A stretch of 64,000 bases of DNA from Bacillota bacterium (lineage in GTDB: Bacteria > Bacillota > Clostridia > Lachnospirales > Lachnospiraceae), in assembly GCA_023414355.1 (NCBI GenBank), contig JAEZOB010000017.1:62001-126000 (forward strand). Direction: 5' to 3'. The notes under the pieces are model-generated. The model was not told the origin of the DNA, made no database searches, and worked only from the letters and a program-made list of their open reading frames with translations. Made by a program: the position numbers and the translations under genes. Shown here one piece after another: positions 7,806-17,036 of the stretch; within the stretch, counting starts at the first letter, position 1, and the number at the start of each line of letters is the position of its first letter.

Positions 7806-7852
7806 TAATTAGGGACTGAATTCTGCTTCCCACAGAACTCAGTCCCTAATTA
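7806..7852. other. long perfect inverted repeat in gene-poor stretch
   Basis: TAATTAGGGACTGA (7806-7819) pairs perfectly with TCAGTCCCTAATTA (7839-7852), and an inner TTCTG/CAGAA pair extends the stem to about 19 bp. No T-run follows, so it may be a transposon-end relic or a bidirectional terminator rather than a simple one. The remaining bases of 7,703-8,091 hold a short open stretch (about 35 codons after 7,690, no start or ribosome site) and otherwise nothing I can identify. Confidence 0.5.
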
Positions 7853-8091
7853 TGAAAAACGAAGCAATTATTCACATAGGAAAATTGCTCTGTCTGCTCA
7901 TGCTATGGGCAAGAACACTGAAATTGAACAACATAGTGTGTAGAATCGCTTAATAATTTGAATGTCTAGCCGAGGGAAAAAAGATAAGATAAAGGTATCT
8001 TATTGACAGGGTAATGTAGAAATTAAATCGATACCTGCAATCTGAAGGATAAAATACAATCATGATAAATATAGAAAGGTTTGTGGGGACA

Positions 8092-9540
8092 ATGAAAAAA
8101 TTAGAAACTCAAATTGTTGTTATAGCAGCCGGTCCATCCGGATTAAGTGCAGCAGTTCAGGCCGCTGAGGATGGAGCAAAAGTAATAGTAATAGAAAAAG
8201 CGGCAACCGTCGGCGGTGCTGCAAATATGGGAATGGGTCCCCTGGGAATCGGAACCAAGCATCAGAAGCGACAGATGATCGATATCACAGTTGAAAAGGC
8301 ACTTAATATGTTCATGGAATATACCCATTATCAGGTGGATGCCAGATTGGTAAGAAGATATTTTGCGCAGTCAGCAGAGACAATTGAGTGGCTAGAGGAT
8401 ATGGGTGTGGAATTTGAAGGTGCTTTTCGCTATTTCCCGAAATCGGAAGCAACCTGGCATATCGTGAAGACAGATCAGGCAATCGGACCAAGAGCGGCCT
8501 CCTTTATGAATAAAGCTCTTTATAAAAAGGCTCAGGAGCTGGGTGTTACCTTCTTGATGGAGACTCCGGCTAAGAAAATTCTTATGGAGGACAATAAGGT
8601 TGCTGGAGTATTGGCAGTGGATAAGAATGGAGAGGAAATCGAGATCTCCTGTAAGGCAGCAATCATCTGTACCGGAGGAGCCGGTGCAAATAAAGAATTA
8701 ATTAAGCAGGAAACCGGATTTACACAGGGAGTTGACATGTTTAACTTTGCTATTCCCGGCCTTGTGGGTGAGGGCATGAAGATGGCCTGGGAAGCCGGAG
8801 CAGGTAAGACTCAGGTGCGCATAGAAAGCGCAGCGAATATCCAAGGCTGTGACGACCTGCCACAAGGAGTAGCCAATGTATTCTCTCAGCCCAACCTTTT
8901 GGTGAATAAGTTCGGTAAGAGAGTGATGAACGAAGATCAGATGCAGAATGCCACCTATCTTTCCAATGTTGTGGCACATCAGAAAGACAGAGTATGCTTT
9001 AGCATCATAGATACTTCCATTGTTAAATATTATGTTCGTAATGGTGTGGATAACGTAAGCCTGGTGCGTACAAATCCGGACGTATCCGATTTCTATCAGG
9101 GGATTAAGCTGGCGCAGGAGAATGATACACAGGATTTCTTTGTAGCTGATACGATCGAAGAATTAGCAGAGAAAGCCGGTATCAACGTAGATAATCTGGT
9201 AGAAACTGTCGAGGAATACAATGATTACTGCGACAGTGTGGATGAAGAATTTTTCAAGGATAAGAGGTATTTAAGACCGATCACGAAAGCTCCTTTCTAC
9301 TGTGCAAAGGTACGCTCCGGTGGCTATGGTACGGTGGGCGGTGTAAAAATCAATGAAAATTGTGAGGCAATCTCAGAAGAATTCGAACCGATTCCGGGTC
9401 TTTATTGTGCCGGTACGGATGCATGTAACATCTATGATGACAGTTATATGTTTCTTCTTCCGGGTAACTCCATGGGATTTGCAGTAAATACCGGACGTAT
9501 CGCAGGTATGAGTGCAGCGGAGTATGTAGAGCAAGAATAA
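8092..9540 (+). CDS. FAD-dependent fumarate-reductase-like flavoprotein
   Basis: 482 residues of the FAD_binding_2 (fumarate reductase/succinate dehydrogenase flavoprotein) family. It has an N-terminal dinucleotide fold with I-A-A-G-P-S-G-L-S-A-A (first Gly of GxGxxG is Ala) and V-I-V-I-E-K. A second conserved part reads A-I-I-C-T-G-G-A-G-A-N, and the C-terminal FAD motif is G-L-Y-C-A-G-T-D then N-S-M-G-F-A-V-N-T-G-R-I-A-G. There is no signal peptide or flavocytochrome domain, so it is cytoplasmic. Two in-frame starts exist (8062 and 8092); I prefer 8092, which gives the usual M-K-K-L-E-T start. Relatives reduce activated double bonds (fumarate, cinnamate/urocanate-like acids, some flavonoids). 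The next two genes encode iron-sulfur/flavin proteins suited to feed it electrons. The substrate is unknown. Confidence 0.8.
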   Translation: MKKLETQIVVIAAGPSGLSAAVQAAEDGAKVIVIEKAATVGGAANMGMGPLGIGTKHQKRQMIDITVEKALNMFMEYTHYQVDARLVRRYFAQSAETIEWLEDMGVEFEGAFRYFPKSEATWHIVKTDQAIGPRAASFMNKALYKKAQELGVTFLMETPAKKILMEDNKVAGVLAVDKNGEEIEISCKAAIICTGGAGANKELIKQETGFTQGVDMFNFAIPGLVGEGMKMAWEAGAGKTQVRIESAANIQGCDDLPQGVANVFSQPNLLVNKFGKRVMNEDQMQNATYLSNVVAHQKDRVCFSIIDTSIVKYYVRNGVDNVSLVRTNPDVSDFYQGIKLAQENDTQDFFVADTIEELAEKAGINVDNLVETVEEYNDYCDSVDEEFFKDKRYLRPITKAPFYCAKVRSGGYGTVGGVKINENCEAISEEFEPIPGLYCAGTDACNIYDDSYMFLLPGNSMGFAVNTGRIAGMSAAEYVEQE

Positions 9541-9733
9541 AGGGCTGATGTGTACCCAGCAGATACAGTTCCGAAGCGGAAGTTATGAGAAGGAACGCTC
9601 CGGGGCGGAACATGTATCTGGTGGGTACATTTTTACTCAATTACTGAAAGCTTGCAAGGCATACTCTCTATAAATAGCTTCATTTATTTCACAATAACGA
9701 ATTTGAAAGATAGATCGAAGGAGGTAATCATCT

Positions 9734-11851
9734 GTGATGGTTCATATTAAAATAGACGGAATTACTCTTGAAGTTCCGGAAAACAAAAATATCCTGGACT
9801 CTGCACTGGATGAGGGAATCTATATCCCGCATCTATGTCATCATCCGAGCTTGAAGGATATCGGTTCCTGTCGTATGTGCATCGTGGAGGTGGAGGGAGA
9901 AGCTGAGGTTGTTACCTCCTGTACCCTAAAAGCAAAAGATGGATTAACGATTACGACAAACAGCGACCGGATAAGGAAGCTCAGAAACCTTGCACTGGAG
10001 CTGCTTCTTGCCGGTCATCCGGAGGAATGCACTACCTGTCCCAAATATGGTCATTGCGAACTGCAATCACTGATACAGTACATTGGTGCGAATAATTCCA
10101 GAATGAAGCATAGATCGAAGGGCTTGAAATTAGAAGAAAGTAATCCCCTGATTGTACATGATATGAACCGTTGTGTAGTATGCGGACGATGCGTACGTGC
10201 CTGCAATGAATTACGTGGGGTTAAGGTTCTGCAATATCAGCAGAAGGATATGGAGTTTTATGTTGGCACATTGCATAACAAGCTACTAAAGGATTCTGAC
10301 TGCCGGTTCTGTACTGCATGCACCGAAGTATGCCCGACAGGAGCAATCAGGGATAAAATAAGTGTAGCAGAAACTGCTCATAAGCGGGAAGACGCTCTCG
10401 TACCCTGCCATTATGCCTGCCCGGCCCATACGGACATTCCCAGTTATGTTCGTTATGTTAGAGAAGGAAAATATGACGAGGCGACAGCGGTAATCCGCGA
10501 AAAGCTGCCATTCCCTAAGATTCTCGGATACATCTGCAATCATGTCTGTGAGCTGGAGTGTAAAAGAAATGCTTTGAATGAACCCATCTCCATACGTGAC
10601 TTAAAGCGCCATGCTGCTGAGATGGACACCGGATACTACTGGAAAGGGAAGGGGAAACAATTACCCGATACCGGTAAGAAGGTATGTGTAGTCGGAGGCG
10701 GACCTGCGGGTATGACGGCGGCTTATTATCTTAGAAAACAGGGTCATACAGTTACCCTCAAAGAAGCTTTGCCGGAGCTTGGAGGTATGACCAGGTATGG
10801 GATTCCTGCTTATCGACTGCCACGAGAGATTATTGATGAAGAAATCACGATCCTTAAGGATCAGGGAGTAATCGTTGAGACCGGTGTCAGGATAGACCAG
10901 CCGGTGCAATTACTGAAGGAATATGATGCACTGCTTATGGCAATCGGTACTCACCTGGGAGCCAGATTACCGATGGAAGGCAATGAGCTGGAAGGCGTGC
11001 TATTAAATGTTGACTTTTTACGAAAGGCCAGTATGGGATGTGAGACAGGTATGGGTAAGAAAGTTATTGTTCTCGGTGGCGGTAATGTTGCTTTTGACTG
11101 TGCCAGAACAGCCGTACGACTTGGAGCAGAGGAAGTTCACCTGGCTTGTCTCGAAGCAAAAGACGCTATGCCTGCCGATGAGGAAGAGATCCTGGAAGCC
11201 ACGGAAGAAGGGATCCATATCCATCCCGCGTATACCTTTGAACGAATCACCGGAGAGAATGCAGTCACCGGGGTGGACTTCTGTGAAGTGGAAGCCTTTA
11301 CTTTCGATGAAAACCGAAGAGCTGTGATAAAGAAGAGAAAAGACTCCGAATGCCACATAGATGCAGACACTGTAATATTTGCGATCGGACAACGTCCGGA
11401 TATCCAGGAGACCTCCGGACTGGCTCTCGATCGGGGAAATCGGATTATCCTTCAGGAAGCTTCTATGGCTACCACGGTCACCGGAATATTTGCTGCCGGT
11501 GATGCAGTATATGGCACTCAATCCGTAGTAAAGGCAGTCGCATCCGGGCGGGACGCGGCAAGTCAGATCGATCTGTTCTTAGGCGGTGATGGAGATATCT
11601 CAGAAAATCTTGCACCGCAGCAGGCCCAAAATCCATACATTGGACAGAAGGAGCAGTTTGCTGACTGCTCCAGAGTAAAACCGGAGATTTTATCCACGGA
11701 GGAACGAAGAAGTAAATTTAATCTCGTGAATCAGGGGATATGCTCCGCCAAAGCCGGGGAGGAAGCAAACCGCTGCTTACAATGTGATTTAAGACTTCAG
11801 ATTGCTGAACCAAAAATATGGAGTGACTTTACCCGGGCAAAGGAGGATTAG
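9734..11851 (+). CDS. NuoG-like ferredoxin / GltD-like flavin oxidoreductase fusion
   Basis: 705 residues with several redox modules in order. Residues 1-80 are a 2Fe-2S ferredoxin (C-H-H-P...C-R-M-C...S-C). About 95-120 is the His/Cys cluster site of NuoG (H-P-E-E-C-x2-C-x5-C). About 137-210 holds a two-cluster 4Fe-4S domain (C-V-V-C-G-R-C-V-R-A-C and C-R-F-C-T-A-C-T-E-V-C-P). From about 230 onward lies a glutamate-synthase-small-subunit-like part, with its own Cys motif (C-x3-C-P...C-x3-C) and two nucleotide folds (V-V-G-G-G-P-A-G-M-T and V-L-G-G-G-N-V-A-F-D). Such fusions take electrons from NAD(P)H and pass them down iron-sulfur chains. The ribosome site AAGGAGGT fits the GTG at 9734 (or ATG 9737). 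It is followed at once by a NuoF-like gene. Predicted role: electron supply to the flavoprotein upstream. Confidence 0.82.
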   Translation: MMVHIKIDGITLEVPENKNILDSALDEGIYIPHLCHHPSLKDIGSCRMCIVEVEGEAEVVTSCTLKAKDGLTITTNSDRIRKLRNLALELLLAGHPEECTTCPKYGHCELQSLIQYIGANNSRMKHRSKGLKLEESNPLIVHDMNRCVVCGRCVRACNELRGVKVLQYQQKDMEFYVGTLHNKLLKDSDCRFCTACTEVCPTGAIRDKISVAETAHKREDALVPCHYACPAHTDIPSYVRYVREGKYDEATAVIREKLPFPKILGYICNHVCELECKRNALNEPISIRDLKRHAAEMDTGYYWKGKGKQLPDTGKKVCVVGGGPAGMTAAYYLRKQGHTVTLKEALPELGGMTRYGIPAYRLPREIIDEEITILKDQGVIVETGVRIDQPVQLLKEYDALLMAIGTHLGARLPMEGNELEGVLLNVDFLRKASMGCETGMGKKVIVLGGGNVAFDCARTAVRLGAEEVHLACLEAKDAMPADEEEILEATEEGIHIHPAYTFERITGENAVTGVDFCEVEAFTFDENRRAVIKKRKDSECHIDADTVIFAIGQRPDIQETSGLALDRGNRIILQEASMATTVTGIFAAGDAVYGTQSVVKAVASGRDAASQIDLFLGGDGDISENLAPQQAQNPYIGQKEQFADCSRVKPEILSTEERRSKFNLVNQGICSAKAGEEANRCLQCDLRLQIAEPKIWSDFTRAKED

Positions 11852-11852
11852 G

Positions 11853-13079
11853 ATGATAAGTACAGCAGAACTGGTAAAACAATTCAACAGGGAGGAAGTA
11901 ATTGATAAAATCGATTCTTCTGGTCTCAGAGAATATGGAGTATATCATGAGAAAGTATCGGGTCGGTGGAAATCCTTGCTGCAAAAGCAGACTTCAGAAC
12001 GTCGTTCTTTCCCATTGATTGTTTCACTCAATAATAATGATACCCATAGAATTATGCTGGATTATTTAAGAGACAATCCACAGAGGGTATTGGAGGGAAT
12101 GCTGATCACTTCCTATGTCCTTGGAACGGAGGAATTATATCTGTATCTGCCGGAACATGAGGCAGAGCTTGGCACACGGATTGAGAAGGATGCAAAAGCA
12201 AAGGGAATCCGGATCATTTATAATGACTTTGTGGATCGCCGTCAGTATGAGGATGGTATCTTTCACCATATCGGGACGATGGCGGCCTTATCAGAAGTAT
12301 TTGATGATAGTTATGAACCAAAGATACTCATTGCAGTAGAAAAAGACGGACAGTTCAGTGAAGCCCAATATCTATCCCAAGGAATGAAGCTGTCGGAGCT
12401 GATCGGGATAGATCAGGGGGAAATCAAAGGAATAGAAATTGGATCAAAAATAGTTGATGTTTCTGCACTGGATACGTTAATTGATTCTCAGTTTTCGTTG
12501 GGAAATGGAATAATTACGATACTCAGTAAAGGAAGCTGCATCATTCACGAAGCAGAAAAGCGACTGGAGTCAGCCCGTAAACTCAGTTGTGGGAAATGTA
12601 CCTTCTGCAGAGAAGGAATTCTTCAAATACATGAGATGATGAAGGACATAAGCAAGGGTAAGGGGAATTCAGAATATATACCCTTGATGGTTGAAATCGC
12701 AGAAGCAATTCCCGGTGGAACTCTCTGCTCCATAGGACAAACCGGTGCAGCCTTCACGCTGGAAAGCCTTAAGAACTACCTTTCTGAGTATGAAGATCAT
12801 ATCAAGAGGAAGAAATGCCCAGCCAATGTATGTACAGCATTCTCTTCTATTTACATAGATCCCGAGCTTTGTACTGGCTGTGAAGAGTGCGTGGAGGTAT
12901 GTCCGGTAGATTGCATCGAAGGAAAGTCCGGATATATTCATATGATTGATACGATGGAATGTACGAGATGCGGCAAATGTATGGAGGCTTGCGAAGAGGG
13001 TGCAGTGAAACCTGCCACCGGACGCACGCCAAAGTTACCGGACCGACTGACGAAGTGTGGCAAATTTAAAAAGCATTAG
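11853..13079 (+). CDS. NuoF-like iron-sulfur protein lacking the FMN/NADH loop
   Basis: 408 residues. The start is the ATG at 11853, with AGGAGG at 11841-11846, one base after the stop of the preceding gene. The C-terminal half matches NuoF/HndC: an SLBB-like part, then the 4Fe-4S motif C-G-K-C-T-F-C-R-E-G (about 248-257) with its distant fourth Cys, and finally a two-cluster ferredoxin domain (C-T-G-C-E-E-C-V-E-V-C-P and C-T-R-C-G-K-C-M-E-A-C). The N-terminal half does not show the G-R-G-G-A-G-F-P-T-G loop that binds FMN and NADH in NuoF. NAD(P)H oxidation is therefore probably done by the GltD-like partner, and this protein serves as an iron-sulfur relay. The three genes form an operon-like block. 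Confidence 0.78.
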   Translation: MISTAELVKQFNREEVIDKIDSSGLREYGVYHEKVSGRWKSLLQKQTSERRSFPLIVSLNNNDTHRIMLDYLRDNPQRVLEGMLITSYVLGTEELYLYLPEHEAELGTRIEKDAKAKGIRIIYNDFVDRRQYEDGIFHHIGTMAALSEVFDDSYEPKILIAVEKDGQFSEAQYLSQGMKLSELIGIDQGEIKGIEIGSKIVDVSALDTLIDSQFSLGNGIITILSKGSCIIHEAEKRLESARKLSCGKCTFCREGILQIHEMMKDISKGKGNSEYIPLMVEIAEAIPGGTLCSIGQTGAAFTLESLKNYLSEYEDHIKRKKCPANVCTAFSSIYIDPELCTGCEECVEVCPVDCIEGKSGYIHMIDTMECTRCGKCMEACEEGAVKPATGRTPKLPDRLTKCGKFKKH

Positions 13080-13172
13080 ACATAGTATTCCTATAAATTG
13101 CGGGAAGCAGGCTAGTATATTTTTTGCCATAATAGTATAATGATATCATATGAAATCCTGGGAGGAATCCTG

Positions 13173-15593
13173 ATGTATAAGAATATTGTGGATGGTCAAG
13201 ATATCATGAATTTTGAATTTCGTATTTTGAAGAGTGAGCCACTTCACTTTCATCAGAATATTGAAATTTTGTATGTTTTAGAAGGAAATCTAAAGCTTGT
13301 GATCGGCAACAGCGAATATAATGCTGCTCCGGAAGATATTATTGTGATTAATGCAAATAAAAAGCATTCCTACTATACGACAGAAGATATCCTTGTAGGC
13401 TATTTTCAGATTGATTTTCGGCAGCTCAGCGAGATATTAAATACAAATCAAATCTTATTCTGGTGCAATTCGACCATGAATAAAAATGCCGCCTACGAGG
13501 ATCTTCGTGTCGTAATGAAGCAGATCTTTAATCAATATAATGACCGCAGCGGATTAGGACTCATTGTTCTCAAGACATTATATTATCGATTTTTACAAAT
13601 ACTTGTAGAAAACTTTCTGGTGCGAAGCGATGACAAAAGATTTATAAGTGAGAAAAATCCGGATGAGGATCGTTTGACCGAGATCATAAATTATATCCAT
13701 GCGAATTATGAGAAAAGAATCAGTCTGAATGAACTGGCAGATCATCTCTATCTTTCAGTACCATATTTATCGAAGTACATCAAACGAAATATGGGAATGA
13801 ATTTCGTGGATTATATCAATAATATCCGTTTATTTCATGCGGTAGATGATCTTCTTTATACGGACAAGTCTATTATGAATATCGCTCTGGATAATGGGTT
13901 TGCCAATGCAGCTGCATTTAATGAACTTTTTAGGAAGACCTATAATGCGAAGCCGTCGGAATACAGACAACAGATGCGGGTAACGGAAACCAATGAAAGC
14001 GATATGGAAAAAGAGCAGGAGATTAAAGTAATAAATGAGAGAGTGAATTCTTATCTCGAGAACAATATGATTTCTGCGCCGATTGACATATCCAAGGAAA
14101 ATGATTATACCATTTTGGATGTTAATGATACAAAAGAATATAAGAAGCATTGGAATAAAATGATCAATGTTGGAAGAGCAGGTGATTTACTCAGGTCCGA
14201 TATGCAGGAGCATCTCCTTATTTTTAAAGAAGAAATTGGATTTGAGTACGTGCGTTTTTGGGATATCTTCGGTACAGATTTATTTATTAATGAAAGCAAT
14301 GAAGAAGGTAATTATAATTTTGAAAAGCTGGATAAGATATTGGATTTTCTTGTGGAGAATGGATTACGACCATATATCGAGATGGGATATAAGCCAAAGC
14401 AATTGCACAGTACGCTCACCAAAACACTGATCGCCGAAAAAAGAGAAATTGCTTTCCAAAGCCTTCATAGCTTTAAACGTTTTATTATGAATCTCATAAC
14501 GCATTTGACGAATCGATACGGAGTAGAAGAAATTGAGAATTGGTATTTTGAACAATGGAGCGGTGAGGATATTGAAAAAGGAGAAAATGAGTATTTTTTT
14601 GCAATATTTGATGCGCTGTATGAGATCATAAAGAAGATTTCACCGAATACCAAGGTTGGAGGCGGTGGAATTGGAATCCAATATGGCAGTGGTAATTTAT
14701 CCAGATTAGTTTATACCTGGGGACAGCAAAAGCATCTGCCGGATTTTCTGTCACTATATTGTTATCCATATATCCGAGGTGATGAGGATGGGGCCGCTTA
14801 TGCAAAGATATCGACAGACAAGAATTTCTTAAAAAATCAATTGGATATGGCAGCTTCTGTGATTGCTGACTCTAAAATGAGAGATGTTGAACTTCACGTT
14901 ACCGAATGGAGCTCAACCATATCGAACCGTAATTTACTGAATGACAGCTGTTATAAAGGTGCATACATTATGAAAAGTATTATCGACAGCATAGATATGG
15001 CAGATGTTTTGGGTTATTGGGTTGCTTCCGATATTTTTTCAGAGTATTTTGACAGCTCCCCAATTCTTTTTGGGGGTTGTGGACTTCTTAGTAAGGATGG
15101 GATTAAAAAGCCTTCCTACTATGCGTATTATTTCTTAAATTCAATAGGAAAGTACCTAATTAGTACGGATGATAATAGCATTGTTACTACCAATGGCCAT
15201 AATAGCTATTATATTGCCTGCCATAATTATCGTCACTTGAATTATAAATATTATCTGAAATCAGAAAACGAATTCGAGCTTGAGAACATGTATCAGCTCT
15301 ATGAAGATAATGGGAGTCTTCAGTTAAATTATGAGCTTACGAATGTAAAGAATGGAAGATATAAAATAAAGACGTATGCTATTAATGAAGATAACGGAAG
15401 TGTACAGCAAGAGTGGAGAAGAATGGGGTTAAACAAGCAGCTTACTAAACAAGAGGTTGATTATTTGAAGAGAGTATGTACACCATATATTCAGATTAGG
15501 GAATATGAGGTTAAGAATCAGATACTTAATTTTGATGTTAAATTAAAGGCTCAGGAAATCCAATATCTTCATATCAGCTATCTGTATGAGTAA
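13173..15593 (+). CDS. AraC-type regulator fused to a degenerate GH39 domain
   Basis: 806 residues. The start at 13173 has GGAGGA 6 bases upstream; an ATG at 13140 has none. Residues ~15-100 form a cupin sensor (H-F-H-Q-N-I-E-I-L-Y-V-L-E-G). About 175-275 is an AraC HTH pair (L-A-D-H-L-Y-L-S-V-P-Y-L-S-K-Y-I-K and F-A-N-A-A-A-F-N-E-L-F-R-K). From about 320 to the end lies a GH39 beta-xylosidase-like barrel. In GH39 enzymes the acid/base Glu lies in W-N-E-P; here the matching place reads F-E-Q-W-S-G-E-D, so that Glu is lost. The second Glu (V-T-E-W-S-S) is kept. The barrel is thus more likely a sugar-sensing domain than an enzyme. It probably controls the catabolic locus around it. Confidence 0.82.
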   Translation: MYKNIVDGQDIMNFEFRILKSEPLHFHQNIEILYVLEGNLKLVIGNSEYNAAPEDIIVINANKKHSYYTTEDILVGYFQIDFRQLSEILNTNQILFWCNSTMNKNAAYEDLRVVMKQIFNQYNDRSGLGLIVLKTLYYRFLQILVENFLVRSDDKRFISEKNPDEDRLTEIINYIHANYEKRISLNELADHLYLSVPYLSKYIKRNMGMNFVDYINNIRLFHAVDDLLYTDKSIMNIALDNGFANAAAFNELFRKTYNAKPSEYRQQMRVTETNESDMEKEQEIKVINERVNSYLENNMISAPIDISKENDYTILDVNDTKEYKKHWNKMINVGRAGDLLRSDMQEHLLIFKEEIGFEYVRFWDIFGTDLFINESNEEGNYNFEKLDKILDFLVENGLRPYIEMGYKPKQLHSTLTKTLIAEKREIAFQSLHSFKRFIMNLITHLTNRYGVEEIENWYFEQWSGEDIEKGENEYFFAIFDALYEIIKKISPNTKVGGGGIGIQYGSGNLSRLVYTWGQQKHLPDFLSLYCYPYIRGDEDGAAYAKISTDKNFLKNQLDMAASVIADSKMRDVELHVTEWSSTISNRNLLNDSCYKGAYIMKSIIDSIDMADVLGYWVASDIFSEYFDSSPILFGGCGLLSKDGIKKPSYYAYYFLNSIGKYLISTDDNSIVTTNGHNSYYIACHNYRHLNYKYYLKSENEFELENMYQLYEDNGSLQLNYELTNVKNGRYKIKTYAINEDNGSVQQEWRRMGLNKQLTKQEVDYLKRVCTPYIQIREYEVKNQILNFDVKLKAQEIQYLHISYLYE

Positions 15594-15602
15594 ATATTGA
15601 TT

Positions 15603-15646
15603 AAAGGAAGGCTGCGTGCAAGCTTTAGCGTACGTAGCTTTCTTTA
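15603..15646 (+). terminator. imperfect hairpin after the AraC-GH39 gene
   Basis: AAAGGAAGGCTGCGTGC pairs with GTACGTAGCTTTCTTT through several G-T pairs and one bulge, followed by a weak T-rich tail. It is a plausible terminator between the regulator gene and acpS. Confidence 0.4.
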
Positions 15647-15669
15647 TCAATGATTAGGAAGGTGTACAA

Positions 15670-16059
15670 ATGATCTATGGAATTGGTGTTGATTTGGTGG
15701 ATGTCAGAGAACTGGAAAGATTGACCATGCAGCTGGGAGACTGTTTTATAGAGCATACCTTTACAGAAAAAGAGGTGGAGGCTTCCAGACAAACCTCAGA
15801 TCCCACAAGATACTTAGCAGAACGATTTGCAGCAAAAGAGGCGGTATTTAAGGCAGTGGCTCATTTAACAGAAGCGAAAACGTTCGACTTTCGGATAGTA
15901 GAGACACTGAATAGGGAGGATGGAAATCCATTTATCCGGGTCAATGATAAGCTTCAACTGATCTTGGAGGATGCAGGTATCAGCAGCCTTATGGTTTCTT
16001 TGACGAAAGAAACGGATTATGCAATGGCTATGGTAATAGCGCAGGGAAACGGTAACTAA
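15670..16059 (+). CDS. acpS: holo-ACP synthase-type phosphopantetheinyl transferase (copy 1)
   Basis: 129 residues, normal AcpS length. It has the N-terminal G-I-G-V-D-L-V-D magnesium motif, a F-T-E-K-E helix, and the hallmark R-F-A-A-K-E-A-V-F-K-A (about residues 56-66). The C-terminal strand reads V-S-L-T-K-E-T-D-Y-A, where typical AcpS has S-L-S-H; the His is replaced by Lys. AcpS moves phosphopantetheine from CoA to the Ser of an acyl carrier protein. The ribosome site AGGAAGG lies 6 bases before the ATG. A second AcpS-type gene at 27,959 and one odd ACP at 18,940 lie in the same locus, so one or both are probably dedicated to that ACP rather than to fatty acid synthesis. Confidence 0.85.
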   Translation: MIYGIGVDLVDVRELERLTMQLGDCFIEHTFTEKEVEASRQTSDPTRYLAERFAAKEAVFKAVAHLTEAKTFDFRIVETLNREDGNPFIRVNDKLQLILEDAGISSLMVSLTKETDYAMAMVIAQGNGN

Positions 16060-16065
16060 GTGAGA

Positions 16066-16617
16066 TCAGAGTGGTTTGTAGTTACCAAACATGAGCCTAT
16101 AGGTTAGTAAAACCATATCTTCTAGAGGGTAGATGCAGCCTTCATTGAGCCAACGATTGATCATTTCCAAATGTCCTCCGACCATAAAAGTGACAATGAA
16201 ATATTCTTCCTCGGTATGTGAGGGAGCATAAATATGAGGCGGGTAAAAGGACTGCATAATCATCTTTTTGCAACGAAGCTTGAACATTTCATCACCGTGT
16301 GGTCCCCATAAGACCATGGATATATCCTGATGGTTATAGAGATAGGTAAGAACTTGATGAATGATGGGATGAGGCTGGGTTAAATAGGATTTGTTCGGAG
16401 GGTACGACCAAAACATATCTGCGATATTCTTTAAATTATCAAAATAGGAATCTTCAATATCCTGAAGTACCGCAAATACGGAATCATAGTAAAGATAGAA
16501 GGTACTGCGGCTGATCTTTAAAGCATCCACAATCATTTTGACCTTGATAGTGTTAATATCCTGAGTTTTCAGCTGCTTAATTACTATATTTTGAATTTGC
16601 GTTTTTGCATTTCTCAT
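16066..16617 (-). CDS. TetR-family transcriptional regulator
   Basis: 183 residues from the preferred ATG at 16617, which has AAAGGA about 10 bases upstream; GTG 16638 and ATG 16629 are alternatives. The N-terminal HTH has I-K-V-K-M-I-V-D-A-L-K-I-S-R-S-T-F-Y-L-Y-Y, the TetR recognition-helix pattern. The C-terminal ligand domain is helical and is not assigned to a subfamily. The gene is divergent from the thiolase operon, and a large perfect palindrome at 16,902-16,943 lies between them. It therefore probably represses that operon, perhaps released by a CoA- or ACP-linked or aromatic intermediate. Confidence 0.78.
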   Translation of the reverse strand: MRNAKTQIQNIVIKQLKTQDINTIKVKMIVDALKISRSTFYLYYDSVFAVLQDIEDSYFDNLKNIADMFWSYPPNKSYLTQPHPIIHQVLTYLYNHQDISMVLWGPHGDEMFKLRCKKMIMQSFYPPHIYAPSHTEEEYFIVTFMVGGHLEMINRWLNEGCIYPLEDMVLLTYRLMFGNYKPL

Positions 16618-16901
16618 AGTTAGATTCATTCCTTTCACAATTGCTTAAGGCACAAAACGTCATGAAAACGTTTGCTGTCTTGAGCTTTTTTTATTCATGG
16701 AAAATGAAATGATTTCATGGTTTCCTCTTGTTTATAAATCTCCAATAAGAATTTATGTATACAACAAATCCGGGGGTTAATGTGTCCAATTCGGTTGTTC
16801 GGATAACGGAATATATACTCAAAAAAAATTAAACTTTATTCTACCACATTGGTTATATTATACAATAATGCTCATGGAATGGCTATTGTTTTATGGATTA
16901 T

Positions 16902-16943
16902 ATAACAAAATAGACATTATTTTAAAAATGTCTATTTTGTTAT
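16902..16943. promoter_or_regulatory. 16-bp-arm palindrome, probable operator of the thiolase operon
   Basis: ATAACAAAATAGACAT (16902-16917) and ATGTCTATTTTGTTAT (16928-16943) are perfect reverse complements separated by 10 AT-only bases. The centre lies about 114 bases before the thiolase start and about 305 bases from the TetR start. There is no GC-rich stem or T-run, so a protein-binding site fits better than a terminator. The rest of 16,618-17,036 is AT-rich and shows no gene. Confidence 0.55.
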
Positions 16944-17036
16944 GAGTATTTTTGTACAGAGTGTGCTGTTAAATTAAGCTGTTATGGAGGAAAATTAACT
17001 ATGTTGTATTTATTATAAACGAAAGGATATGAATCG

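Noticed and set aside
13173..15593. An active GH39 beta-xylosidase
   Set aside because: The acid/base glutamate motif is lost and the domain is fused to a DNA-binding regulator with no secretion signal.
16663..16676. cre-like site (TGAAAACGTTTGCT) before the TetR gene
   Set aside because: The second half of the catabolite-control consensus is wrong at several positions and it is not near the promoter of a catabolic gene.
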